64,000 nt of DNA from Goodfellowiella coeruleoviolacea (lineage in GTDB: Bacteria; Actinomycetota; Actinomycetes; Mycobacteriales; Pseudonocardiaceae). The notes beneath the pieces are model-generated. The model had not been told where the DNA came from. It worked only from the letters and a program-made list of their open reading frames with translations, and did not search any database. The DNA is taken from the NCBI RefSeq assembly GCF_024171785.1, contig NZ_JAMTCK010000021.1:41579-105578 (forward strand), written 5' to 3'. The position numbers and the translations under genes are program-made. Within the stretch, counting starts at the first letter, position 1, and every line of letters starts with the position of its first letter. Positions 40,214-48,218 of the stretch are shown here, piece after piece.

Positions 40214-40621
40214 TCAGTCGAGCACGGCGGTGGCCTCGACCTCGACCAGGTGCTCGGGCACGTCCAGGGCGGCGACGCCGATCAGCGTGCCCGGCGGGAC
40301 CGGGGTGCCTCCGAGCTTCGCGGCCGCCCGCGCGACCCCGTCCAGGAACAGCGGCATCTTGTCGGGGGTCCAGTCGACCACGTAGACGGTCAGCTTCGCC
40401 ACGTCGGCGAAGGAGGCGCCGACCTCGGCCAGGGCGGTGGCCACGTTGAGGTAGCACCGCTCGACCTGCGCGGCGAGGTCTCCCCTGCCGACCGTGACCC
40501 CGTCGGCGTCCCAGGCGACCTGCCCGGCGACGAAGACCAGCCTCGATCCGGTCGCGATCGACACCTGCCGGTACGCGTCGACCTCCGGCAGTCCGCCGGG
40601 GTTCACCAGTGCGACGGCCAT
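40214..40621 (-). CDS. RidA/YjgF/YER057c family protein
   Basis: A 135-residue Rid-family protein: LVNPGGLPEVDAYRQVSIAT, LVFVAGQVAWDADG and LIGVAALDVPEHLVEVEATA. RidA proteins deaminate reactive imines using an Arg that lies before the last strand; here that place is VAALDV without Arg, so it belongs to one of the Rid subgroups lacking the deaminase residue. The ATG at 40621 is preceded by GAGGAGG. It converges with the hydrolase gene. Confidence 0.87.
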   Translation of the reverse strand: MAVALVNPGGLPEVDAYRQVSIATGSRLVFVAGQVAWDADGVTVGRGDLAAQVERCYLNVATALAEVGASFADVAKLTVYVVDWTPDKMPLFLDGVARAAAKLGGTPVPPGTLIGVAALDVPEHLVEVEATAVLD

Positions 40622-40820
40622 CTCGCGTGCCTCCTCGTCAGCGGAGCCCGCAGGCTCCCGTGCTCTCTCGTGGTTACCGGGAAACCATAGGAAAGTGTTC
40701 GCTGACCTGGAAGAACGCACTTTTTGGTGACCGGGGAACCTGATGGTGACCAAGCAGTTCACGGGCTCGGCCGCCACGTCAACGCCTGAGCGGGGGCGTC
40801 TGGGGGCTGGCTGTCGGCGA

Positions 40821-41396
40821 TCAGGACCTGCGGCGGCGCGGCCCGATCAGGCTGGCGGGATCAAGGGTGATGCTCGCCGTGCCGGCGACATCGACGGTGG
40901 CCGTGGTCCCGGGGGTCAGCGTGGCCGTTTCGACGTAGGTGCCCCGGTCGAGCCGGTAGCAGTAGACAACAGGGCCGCCTTCGCGACCGGTCTCCACCCG
41001 CCAGTAGGCCGGTACGCCGGCGGCAGCGAACGCACTCGGCTTTTCGAGCCGGTCCGCCTTGGCGGTGGAGGGGCTGACCACCTCCACCACGAGCGCGACC
41101 AGACCAACATCAACGGTGGTCGTGTCCACCAGTTCGGTGCAGACGACCACGTCGGGGATGTAACCGATACCTGGGGCGACGCGGACACCCACCGCCGTCA
41201 CGGCCTCCATGCCATCGTCCGCGACGGCATCGTCGAGCAGGTTCTGCAACCGGTCAGCGATGCGCTGGTGCGGCACGGAAGGAGCGGCACTCACGCGGAA
41301 CTGCCCGCCAACCAACTCGACACGGTGTCCCTCCACAGGGTCAACGGCTTCCCAGTCATCCAGGGTGTAGCCGTCCAGGCGCCGCGCGGTGGTCAT
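40821..41396 (-). CDS. Uma2 family (DUF820) nuclease-fold protein
   Basis: A 191-residue Uma2 protein: YTLDDWEAVDPVEGHRVELV, YIPDVVVC (active-site Asp) and VEVVSPSTAKADRLEKPSAF (Glu and Lys of the PD-(D/E)xK core). These stand-alone nuclease-fold proteins are widespread in actinomycetes and cyanobacteria; their biological role is unknown. Its start faces the 99-bp repeat that bounds the EndoU cassette. Confidence 0.9.
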   Translation of the reverse strand: MTTARRLDGYTLDDWEAVDPVEGHRVELVGGQFRVSAAPSVPHQRIADRLQNLLDDAVADDGMEAVTAVGVRVAPGIGYIPDVVVCTELVDTTTVDVGLVALVVEVVSPSTAKADRLEKPSAFAAAGVPAYWRVETGREGGPVVYCYRLDRGTYVETATLTPGTTATVDVAGTASITLDPASLIGPRRRRS

Positions 41397-41460
41397 GGTC
41401 GCCTCCCTTCGCCTGACCTCTCCCAGTCTGGCACAGCTGGCGCTCCACAGGAGCGGTCAG

Positions 41461-41559
41461 CGCGGCTTCCGACCTGGTCAGCGGGGCATGCGCAGGTGGG
41501 CGAGGGGCAGTTGCGCCAGCGGTGGCGACTGCCAGACCGCCGCGAACGTGTGGTCGGCC
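41461..41559. repeat. 99-bp direct repeat, left copy (duplicated serine-hydrolase 3' end)
   Basis: It is identical to 42868-42966 except A41528 versus C42935. Read on the minus strand it encodes the C-terminal 27 residues and stop of the serine hydrolase plus 17 bp beyond, but it is detached from that gene. It forms the left border of the EndoU cassette. Confidence 0.95.
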
Positions 41560-41606
41560 ACTCGCTGCTGTTCGTTTTCGGACTCCGAAACCACCTCTGT
41601 GGGTCA

Positions 41607-41634
41607 TTGTTGCCCGTGGCCCTGTCACTAAGAT
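41607..41634 (+). promoter_or_regulatory. Putative promoter of the EndoU cassette
   Basis: TTGTTG (41607-41612), a 16-bp spacer and TAAGAT (41629-41634) lie 38 bp before the probable start. A perfect palindrome, TTTCGGA-C-TCCGAAA (41576-41590), lies just upstream. Confidence 0.4.
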
Positions 41635-41672
41635 CGCCTGTTGCGAACAAATTCCTTTTAGGGGGCTGCGGG

Positions 41673-42473
41673 TTGTCGGCGGAGCCAGTCACTTTTCAAC
41701 AAGTAGCGGCCGTATGTGAATATGCGGTTGAGCTTGCGGTGCAGGTCGAGCAGCTTATTCAGCACGTCAACGATCGCACCGACGAGATCACGGCGATCCT
41801 GGTCGTCGTCGGCCAGGGCACCTCGCGGAATGATTTTGAGTTGGCGATCACCAGGTTCGGTCAACTTCAGACCCGAATGCCGGACCTGGTGGCCTGCTGC
41901 GAGCAGGCCAGGCAACACGTGGCCACCTGGTTGGCCAAGGCGCTGGGCATGACCCTCACCGGCCGGCCGGTGTACCCACTCCCTGAGGACGTGCCAACCC
42001 CGGAACCGTTCAGCATCCCGAAGTACCCACTGCGCGAGTGGCTGGACACGCACCTGTTCAGCGGCCACCGACGCGGCAGACGTCTGTCCGGTCTCCACCA
42101 CTTCCCGGATGAGACGTTGCCGGACGGCCTGCGCCTGGAAGATCGGACGCCAAATGACAAAAACGGCGTCTTCCGGGCAAAAATACGGCAGGAACTACCA
42201 TCTGGAGAGGTGGTCAGGAAAACCCGGTCAACATTTTTCCCGGCGCACTGGTCGCGTGCAGAGGTGGCGCATGCCATCCGTTCTGCGTTCACCGCTCGTC
42301 ACCGCCCAGAGGCGGGGAGGAATGAAACCCCCGGGCAAACCCAGTGGGAGGGCTGCTATCGGGGAGTGCGCATCCAGGGTTTCGTGTTGCCTGGCATTGA
42401 TGCCATGACGGCCACCTTCGAAGATGTGGGAACGGCTTGGCCAGTGTATGAAACCAGGGAGGAGCGGCCGTGA
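41673..42473 (+). CDS. EndoU-type nuclease toxin
   Basis: A 266-residue protein. Residues 1-95 are helical (VTFQQVAAVCEYAVELAVQV, TRFGQLQTRMPDLVACCEQA) without a signal peptide and may serve delivery or packaging. Residues 135-260 look like a bacterial EndoU domain: LHHFPD (His142/143), NGVFRAKI, Lys183, RSTFFPAHWSRAEVAHAIRS, WEGCYRGVRIQGFV and TAWPVYE. EndoU domains of polymorphic toxins cleave RNA. Start: TTG at 41673, 7 nt after AGGGGG; no better start is seen. Codon use is clearly less G/C-biased than in neighbours. It overlaps the next gene by 4 bp and lies inside a cassette bounded by 99-bp direct repeats. Confidence 0.72.
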   Translation: MSAEPVTFQQVAAVCEYAVELAVQVEQLIQHVNDRTDEITAILVVVGQGTSRNDFELAITRFGQLQTRMPDLVACCEQARQHVATWLAKALGMTLTGRPVYPLPEDVPTPEPFSIPKYPLREWLDTHLFSGHRRGRRLSGLHHFPDETLPDGLRLEDRTPNDKNGVFRAKIRQELPSGEVVRKTRSTFFPAHWSRAEVAHAIRSAFTARHRPEAGRNETPGQTQWEGCYRGVRIQGFVLPGIDAMTATFEDVGTAWPVYETREERP

Positions 42474-42844
42474 AGGCGTGGATTGAGCGGCAACCGGACG
42501 GTAGGTTGACCATTGAGATCGACACGAAAGCTGATCCCCGGGCGCAAGTGCTTTACGACCTGCTCAGGGATGTTCATCCCGAGCCCGAGTTTCTTGTCGA
42601 CGGGGCAGAGCAGGCGCGGAACCCAGGTCGGATCACCGCGGACAACGAACCCTTCTTCGACGGCGACATGACCCTGGCCCAGGTGATCCCTGACGGGGTT
42701 GTCGTGGAGAACATCTACACCGAGAACAAGGTTTTCCTGAGCCATGGGGACTTCATCGACTTCGTTGAGACGTACCTGCGGCTGTTGGCGCTGCGGAAGA
42801 AGGAGAAGGAGGGCAAGGGGGGAGCGAACGGCCAGACCGAGTGA
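42470..42844 (+). CDS. Probable immunity protein for the EndoU toxin
   Basis: A 124-residue acidic protein of no family I recognise: MKAWIERQPDGRLTIEIDTK, then PRAQVLYDLLRDVHPEPEFL, VIPDGVVVENIYTENKVFLS and a Lys-rich tail (RKKEKEGKGG). Its GTG lies inside the toxin stop (GTGA), so translation is coupled. A small acidic protein directly behind a nuclease toxin is the standard arrangement of an immunity gene. The assignment rests on position and charge only. It ends 23 bp before the right 99-bp repeat. Confidence 0.6.
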   Translation: MKAWIERQPDGRLTIEIDTKADPRAQVLYDLLRDVHPEPEFLVDGAEQARNPGRITADNEPFFDGDMTLAQVIPDGVVVENIYTENKVFLSHGDFIDFVETYLRLLALRKKEKEGKGGANGQTE

Positions 42845-42867
42845 GGGCCCGCACGGCGTCCCGCCAC

Positions 42868-42966
42868 CGCGGCTTCCGACCTGGTCAGCGGGGCATGCGC
42901 AGGTGGGCGAGGGGCAGTTGCGCCAGCGGTGGCGCCTGCCAGACCGCCGCGAACGTGTGGTCGGCC
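42868..42966. repeat. 99-bp direct repeat, right copy (native 3' end of the serine hydrolase)
   Basis: This copy overlaps the 3' terminus of the serine hydrolase gene (stop at 42885 on the minus strand) and is 98/99 identical to 41461-41559. It forms the right border of the EndoU cassette. Confidence 0.95.
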
Positions 42967-44261
42967 GGGTTCAGGGTCAGGCGCAGGCGGTGCGGCGTCT
43001 CCACGAAGATCACGTGGACGTGGAGTCGGCCCTCGGACCAGGCGGAGGCCGTGGCCCAGACATCGGTCGTGGTCCAGCGGCCGGCCGGGCCGAGAGCTGC
43101 CCTGACCAGCGGGCCGTCGTCGGCCAGGGTCAGCTCGTCGGGGCCCAGGCCGACCGCGCGCAGGCGTTCGACCTGGTTGTCCGGGCCCGGGCGGTAGGTC
43201 GCCGGGGTGATCGCGCCGGCCGTTCCCTCCGGAAGGGGCAGGTCCGGTGTGTGAGCGGGCCGTGGACTCGCCGGCCCTTCCCCCGAGGTGAGCGCCGGCA
43301 GCAGGTGCGTCCACACCTGGTCGAGCACGCCCTGCATGTTCGGGCTCTGCGCGGTCATCGCCACCACCGCGTCCGCCTCGGGCAGGACCAGCGCGAACTG
43401 GCCGTGCGCGCCGGCGGCGCGGTACCCATGCCGGCTGACCCAGAACTGGAAGCCGTACCCCTGCCGCCAGTCCGGATCGGGATCGGTGGTGGCCACCTGC
43501 GCCCGGGTGGCCTCGGCGACCCACTCGGCCGGCAACAGCTGTTCGCCCTGCCAGACGCCGTTGTCCAGGTAGAGCTGTCCCAGCTTGGCGATGGTCTCGG
43601 TGGTCGCGTGGAACCCCAGGTGGGCTGCTTCGTCGCCGGCGTCGTCGCGCCACCACCCGTGCGTGCCGATGCCCAGCGGCTCGAACAGCCGGGGCCGCAG
43701 GAAGTCGGTCAACGAGCAGCCGCTCACCTTCCGGACGATCGCGGCGAGCGTGGTCGTGCACGGCTGGTTGTAGGCGAAGAACGTGCCGGGTTCGAACTCG
43801 GGCGGCACCAGCAGCAGACCGAGCGCCAGGTCACCGTCCCCGGCCCGGTACGCCTGCTCCGCCCGCTCGCCGGCGTGCCCGCTGGCCATCGCGGCCACAT
43901 GCCGGACCCGGGTGGACCGCGACCGCGGGTCGACCACCCGGGCGTCCCATTCGGGGAAGTGGGACAGCACGGTGGCGTCGAGATCGACCAGGCCCTCGGC
44001 CACCGCGAAGCCGAGCGCGGTCGCGACAACGCTCTTGCTCAGCGAGTACAGCACCCGAGGCGTGTCCGGCCGGTACGGGTGCCACCAGCGCTCGGCCACC
44101 ACGTGGCCGTGCCGCAGCACCAGCAGGCTGTGCAGTTCGACGTCGGGCAGCGGGGCCAGGGCGGCGACGAACGCGTCAACTCCGGTCACGTCAACGCCCT
44201 GCTCGGCGGGGGTGCTCCGGGGAAGGCGGCGCACGTCCCCGTGGTGCGCGTGGTCGTTCAT
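42885..44261 (-). CDS. Serine hydrolase, beta-lactamase / class C family
   Basis: A 458-residue cytosolic-looking serine hydrolase: S-x-x-K motif SLSK (Ser73, Lys76), YNQ as the Y-x-N motif around residue 165, and a C-terminal lipocalin-like extension of about 120 residues (LRLTLNPADHTFAAVWQAPP). It has no signal peptide. Relatives are esterases or D-amino-peptidases. The ATG at 44261 follows GAGAGGAG-like sequence. The last 82 bp are part of the 99-bp repeat that borders the EndoU cassette, so the 3' end was either duplicated or restored by the insertion. Confidence 0.88.
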   Translation of the reverse strand: MNDHAHHGDVRRLPRSTPAEQGVDVTGVDAFVAALAPLPDVELHSLLVLRHGHVVAERWWHPYRPDTPRVLYSLSKSVVATALGFAVAEGLVDLDATVLSHFPEWDARVVDPRSRSTRVRHVAAMASGHAGERAEQAYRAGDGDLALGLLLVPPEFEPGTFFAYNQPCTTTLAAIVRKVSGCSLTDFLRPRLFEPLGIGTHGWWRDDAGDEAAHLGFHATTETIAKLGQLYLDNGVWQGEQLLPAEWVAEATRAQVATTDPDPDWRQGYGFQFWVSRHGYRAAGAHGQFALVLPEADAVVAMTAQSPNMQGVLDQVWTHLLPALTSGEGPASPRPAHTPDLPLPEGTAGAITPATYRPGPDNQVERLRAVGLGPDELTLADDGPLVRAALGPAGRWTTTDVWATASAWSEGRLHVHVIFVETPHRLRLTLNPADHTFAAVWQAPPLAQLPLAHLRMPR

Positions 44262-44313
44262 CGCTCTCCTCGTCGACGCGGCTGGTCACCGCGGGATGGG
44301 GGCGGGCAGGACG

Positions 44314-45333
44314 TCACGCGGTGACGTCCACCAGGACCTTGCCGACCACGCCGCGCTCCACCGCCCGGTGCGCGTCGGCGGTGCGCTCCAGCGGGAAGCG
44401 GACCAGCGGCAGGCCGTGCTCCTCGCCGACCGGCAGGGCGCCGTCGCGAACCGCGGCGGCGACGTCCTCGGCGGCCGCGGCGCGCGCCCGCGGGCCCGCC
44501 GTGTAGAGCACCAGGAACTGCAGGCGGGCGTTGAGCACCATGTGCTGGACCACGTTCAGCTCGACCGGTCTGCCGCCGTCGTTGGCGTAGGTCGAGATCG
44601 TGCCGCGCGTGCGCAGCACGGCCAGGTCCAGCGCGAGGTTCGCGCCGAGCGCCACCTCGGCGACGATGTCCACGCCGTCCGGCGCGATCGCGCGGATCTC
44701 GGCGGCCGGGTCGCCCGCGCGGTAGTTGACCACGTGGTGCGCGCCGGCGGCAGTGGCCAGCCTGGCCTTCTCCGGACCGCTGACCGTGCTGATCACGGTG
44801 GCACCGGCCCAGCGGGCGAGCTGGATCACGGCGTGCCCGACCGCGCCGGCCCCGCCCGCGGCGAGCACCACCCTGCCGTCCAGCGCTCCGGGCCGCAGCC
44901 GACGCGGCCCGTCCTCGGCGACGGTGAGCGCGCGGTGCGCGGTGAGCGCGGGGACGCCGAGCGCGGCACCGACGTCGAAACCGGCCTGGTCGGGCAGGGG
45001 CACGGCCTGTTCGGCTGGCACGACGGTGAACTCGGCGGCGGTGCCGGTCGGCCGCCCGGCGGCGGCCAGGAACAACCAGACCCGCTGACCGATCCGGCTC
45101 CGCTCGACCCCCGCGCCGACGGCGTCGATCACGCCGGCGCCGTCCAGGTGCGGAGTGACCTCGGGAAACCGCGTGGGTCCGGCGGCGCCGGAGCGGGCCT
45201 GCCAGTCGGTCGGGTTGACCCCGGACACGGCGACCCGAACGCGAACCTCGCCGGGGCCGGGTGCGGGCAGGTCACGCTCGACCAGCTGGAGAACGTCCGG
45301 CCCGCCGTTGTCGCGATAGACGATGGCCTTCAT
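44314..45333 (-). CDS. NADPH:quinone oxidoreductase, zinc-less alcohol dehydrogenase family
   Basis: A 339-residue MDR-family reductase: MKAIVYRDNGGPDVLQLVER at the start, VSGVNPTDWQARSG, the cofactor loop VVLAAGGAGAVGHAVIQLAR and a C-terminal GVVGKVLVDV. Zinc ligands are absent, as in quinone oxidoreductases. It probably reduces quinones or enones with NADPH. It lies 29 bp behind the aldo/keto reductase and 52 bp before the serine hydrolase on the same strand, so these may form one operon with the TetR-linked promoter. Confidence 0.9.
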   Translation of the reverse strand: MKAIVYRDNGGPDVLQLVERDLPAPGPGEVRVRVAVSGVNPTDWQARSGAAGPTRFPEVTPHLDGAGVIDAVGAGVERSRIGQRVWLFLAAAGRPTGTAAEFTVVPAEQAVPLPDQAGFDVGAALGVPALTAHRALTVAEDGPRRLRPGALDGRVVLAAGGAGAVGHAVIQLARWAGATVISTVSGPEKARLATAAGAHHVVNYRAGDPAAEIRAIAPDGVDIVAEVALGANLALDLAVLRTRGTISTYANDGGRPVELNVVQHMVLNARLQFLVLYTAGPRARAAAAEDVAAAVRDGALPVGEEHGLPLVRFPLERTADAHRAVERGVVGKVLVDVTA

Positions 45334-45362
45334 CGCCGCGTCCTCGTGTTCGCCAGCACGGG

Positions 45363-46283
45363 TCACCTGTCCGCCTGGTCGAGCGGGACGTTGCCGAGCG
45401 GGACGTTGTTGGAGCGGGACTCGACCGCGTCGAGGGTGGCCAGCGCCGCGGCGTCGAAGGTGATCTCGCTGACCGCGACGTTGGCCGCGAGGTGCTCGGT
45501 GTTGGCGGTGCCGGGGATGAGCAGCACGTTCGGGGCGTGGTGCAGCAGCCAGGCGAGGCCGACCTGGGCGGGCGTGACGCCCAGGGATTCGGCCACGGCG
45601 TGCACGGCCGGCTCGTCGGTGACCTGGGGCACGCCCGGGAAGGTCCCGCCCAGCGGGAAGAACGGCACCCAGGCGATGCCCTCGGCCGCGCACAGCCGCA
45701 GCATGTCCTCGTCGTCGCGGGAGACCAGGCTGTAGGCGTTCTGCACGCAGGCGATGCCCGCCGGCAGGGCGCGACGCAGGCCGTCGAGGGTGACGCAGCT
45801 CAGGCCGATCGCGCCGATCTTGCCCTCGTCGCGCAGGTCGGTGAGCACCGCGAGCTGGTCGTCGAGGTCGACCACCTGGTCGCCCTCGGGACGCAGCCCG
45901 GGGCCGGTGTCCAGGCGGCGGAGGTTGACCACGGCGAGCTGGTCGACGCCGAGGCCGCGCAGGTTGTCCTCGACGCTGGCCCGCAGCTGCTCGGGCCGCT
46001 GCGCGAGCCGCAGCGGCAGGGGGCCGCCCGGGTTGGGGGCGGCGCCGACCTTGGTCACGACCAGCACGTCGTCCTCGGGACGCAGGGCCTCGCGGATCAC
46101 GTCGTTGGCGAAGCCGTCGCCGTAGAACTCGGCGGTGTCCACGTGGTTGACGCCCAGCTGGACCGCGCGGCGCAGCAGTGCGACGGCCTCGTCGCGGCGG
46201 TCGTGCAGTCGGGGGAGCTGGAGCGCGCCGTAGCCGACCCGGAACACGGAGCGGCCGGCGAAGGAAGCGGTGGAGGTGGTGAT
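45363..46283 (-). CDS. Aldo/keto reductase (possible ATC start)
   Basis: A reductase of about 306 residues: GVNHVDTAEFYGDGFANDVI carries the catalytic Asp and Tyr, VLVVTKVGA the catalytic Lys, and LLIPGTANTEHLAANVAVSE the NADPH-binding end. Oddly, no ATG/GTG/TTG fits at the family start. The best ribosome site, GAGGAG (46291-46296), lies 7 nt before ATC ACC ACC TCC ACC, where relatives have ATG ACC ACC. Either ATC is used, or the start is the GTG at 46247, or a far-upstream codon that would cross the operator at 46406-46427. In the His position of the tetrad I see VVNLRRLD, where relatives usually have LH. Confidence 0.85.
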   Translation of the reverse strand: MTTSTASFAGRSVFRVGYGALQLPRLHDRRDEAVALLRRAVQLGVNHVDTAEFYGDGFANDVIREALRPEDDVLVVTKVGAAPNPGGPLPLRLAQRPEQLRASVEDNLRGLGVDQLAVVNLRRLDTGPGLRPEGDQVVDLDDQLAVLTDLRDEGKIGAIGLSCVTLDGLRRALPAGIACVQNAYSLVSRDDEDMLRLCAAEGIAWVPFFPLGGTFPGVPQVTDEPAVHAVAESLGVTPAQVGLAWLLHHAPNVLLIPGTANTEHLAANVAVSEITFDAAALATLDAVESRSNNVPLGNVPLDQADR

Positions 46284-46405
46284 GGGAGGTCTCCTCGATC
46301 GGTGGCCGCGGCCGGGGGCGCGCGGCAGACGGGCTGCGGGGCGTGGGGGGCGACCGGGTTGGGCGCCCGCCCAGCGCTGCACGACCGAACCGTACAACCT
46401 CATGG

Positions 46406-46427
46406 TGACAAATTTCAATAGTTGTCA
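46406..46427. promoter_or_regulatory. TetR operator of the reductase promoter
   Basis: TGACAA-N10-TTGTCA is a perfect 6-bp inverted repeat in the gap between the aldo/keto reductase and the divergent TetR gene. Confidence 0.6.
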
Positions 46428-46571
46428 GTCACTGGGCAGAGGGTGGCTGACGAACTGGTGACTTTTGCTTCTGCCGCCCTGTCGACATACGTTCCTGGCC
46501 GGGGAAGTCCGGCGACACGGGCCGCACAGCGCCGAGGGGCCGGCCTCCCACCGGTTCGACAGGGAGGCCAC

Positions 46572-47162
46572 GTGCGCGGAGAACCACTCGACGCGGAGAC
46601 GATCATGTCGGTCACCGAGGAGGTGCTGCGCCGCCACGGGCCGGACAAGGCCACCGTGCTCGACGTCGCACGGGCACTCGGGGTGAGCCACGGGAGCGTG
46701 TACCGGCACTTCCCGTCCAAGATGGCGCTGCGCGAGGCCGTGATCCAGCGCTGGCTCGACCGGGTGCGCGCGGACCTCCTCGCGGCGGCCGAGAACACCG
46801 AGCTGACCCCGCCCGACCGGCTGCGCGGCCTGCTCACCGCCATGTTCGCCGTGAAACGGGCGAAGGCGAAGGACGACCCGGAACTGTTCGCCACCTTCCG
46901 GGCGCTGGCCACGGAGCACAGCGCGGTGTCCACCGCCCACGTCGCCGAGCTGCTCGGGTGGATCCGCGCCATCGTTGTGGACGGCATCGCCAGCGGCGAC
47001 TTCGCCGCCGACGTCGACCCGGACGTGACCGCGCGGGCCATCCTCGACGCCACCAGCCGCTTCCACAGTCCGGTGCACGCCGCGCAGTGGCGCTCCGCCG
47101 AGATCGAAGCGGAGTCCGAGGCGGTGATCACGCTCGTCCTCAACGGCCTCCGGGCACGGTGA
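46572..47162 (+). CDS. TetR family transcriptional regulator
   Basis: A 196-residue TetR protein: IMSVTEEVLRRHGPDKATVL, DVARALGVSHGSVYRHFPSK (residues 12-51) and a C-terminal domain ending SEAVITLVLNGLRAR. The GTG at 46572 lies 4 nt after AGGGAGG; the longer frame would add 50 residues with no homology. It diverges from the aldo/keto reductase and very likely represses it. An imperfect hairpin separates it from the convergent ECF41 gene. Confidence 0.88.
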   Translation: MRGEPLDAETIMSVTEEVLRRHGPDKATVLDVARALGVSHGSVYRHFPSKMALREAVIQRWLDRVRADLLAAAENTELTPPDRLRGLLTAMFAVKRAKAKDDPELFATFRALATEHSAVSTAHVAELLGWIRAIVVDGIASGDFAADVDPDVTARAILDATSRFHSPVHAAQWRSAEIEAESEAVITLVLNGLRAR

Positions 47163-47166
47163 CCTG

Positions 47167-47207
47167 GCTGCCCCGGGGCGGCCACACCGGGTGGCGGCCC
47201 CGGCAGC
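47167..47207. terminator. Hairpin between convergent TetR and ECF41 genes
   Basis: GCTGCC (47167-47172) pairs with GGCAGC (47202-47207), and inner GGGGC-G-GCCAC pairs with GTGGC-G-GCCCC, leaving small mismatches. It is a plausible bidirectional terminator. Confidence 0.55.
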
Positions 47208-47210
47208 GGC

Positions 47211-48128
47211 TCAGCCCCGGCGGGCCCGGCGCACCTCGCGGTCAACGGCCCAGGCGTCGGCCACCGGCCCGAGGTGACCGAGCTTGTCGGGGTTGATCAC
47301 CAGGCGGATCGCCTGGATCCGCCCGTCGAGCACGTCGAGCGCCAGGGTGTGCAGCACCCTGCCGTCCCGGTCCCGGAAGATCGCGCCCGGCTCGCCGTTG
47401 ACCTCGTGCGGCTCGAAGGCCACGTCGACCCGCGCCAGCAGGGGGTAGACCGAGGCGAGCAGCCGGGCCACGTTCCCGGCGCCCATGATGGCCCTGGCCA
47501 GCTGCGGAGCCTTGCCGCCGCCGTCGCCGACCAGCGACACGTCAGCGGCGAACAGCTCCTGCAGGCCGGCGACATCGCCCTCGCGGAAGGCGTCGAAGAA
47601 CCGCGCCGCCAGTTCCTCCCGTTCCTCGCGCATCGCTTCGAAGCGCGGCCGCCCGGCCCGCATGTGCCGCCGCGCCCGCACCAGCAGCTGCCGGCACGCC
47701 GACTCCGACCGCCCCACCGCCTGGGCGACCTCGTCGAACCCGAAACCGAACACCTCCCGCAGCACGAACACCGCCCGCTCCAGCGGGCTGAGCCGTTCCA
47801 ACAGCAGCAGCGACGCCATCGACACCGAGTCGGCCAGCTCCACCGACCGCGCCGGATCCTGGTACGGATCGTCCAGCAGCGGCTCGGGCAGCCACGGGCC
47901 CACGTACTCCTCCCGCCGCACGCGCGCGGAGCGCAGCACGTCGATGGCGATCCGCGTCACCGTGGCGGACAGGTACGCCTTGGTCGACGTGGGCTGGGTC
48001 GTCGAGCTGGCAAAGCGCAGCCACGTCTCCTGCACCGCGTCCTCGGCCTCACCCACACTGCCCAGAATCCGGTAGGCGATCGAGAACAGCAGTCCTCGCA
48101 GCTCCTCGAACTCCTCGACCTTGCGCAC
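47211..48128 (-). CDS. ECF41-group RNA polymerase sigma factor (SigJ type) with SnoaL-like extension
   Basis: A 305-residue sigma factor: sigma2 (FSIAYRILGSVGEAEDAVQE), sigma4 (LSPLERAVFVLREVFGFGFD, AQAVGRSESACRQLLVRARR) and a SnoaL-fold extension carrying the two ECF41 motifs DGGGK and NPDKL. In this group the extension regulates the sigma factor directly in place of an anti-sigma protein. The AhpD-like gene upstream is the characteristic partner and target. The start is uncertain; GTG at 48128 gives the usual length, while GTG at 48158 or 48203 would add 10-25 residues. Confidence 0.93.
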   Translation of the reverse strand: MRKVEEFEELRGLLFSIAYRILGSVGEAEDAVQETWLRFASSTTQPTSTKAYLSATVTRIAIDVLRSARVRREEYVGPWLPEPLLDDPYQDPARSVELADSVSMASLLLLERLSPLERAVFVLREVFGFGFDEVAQAVGRSESACRQLLVRARRHMRAGRPRFEAMREEREELAARFFDAFREGDVAGLQELFAADVSLVGDGGGKAPQLARAIMGAGNVARLLASVYPLLARVDVAFEPHEVNGEPGAIFRDRDGRVLHTLALDVLDGRIQAIRLVINPDKLGHLGPVADAWAVDREVRRARRG

Positions 48129-48218
48129 GCCGACCCCGTTCCCTTCCCGTCCTGCCACCCGACCGCCACTCGCCGGCGCCGTGCGTGATCCTCGGACGAT
48201 CACCCGGTTCGCCGAGGC

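Noticed and set aside
41461..42966. 99-bp repeats as transposon target-site duplication
   Set aside because: Target duplications are 2-15 bp and no terminal inverted repeats or transposase are present.
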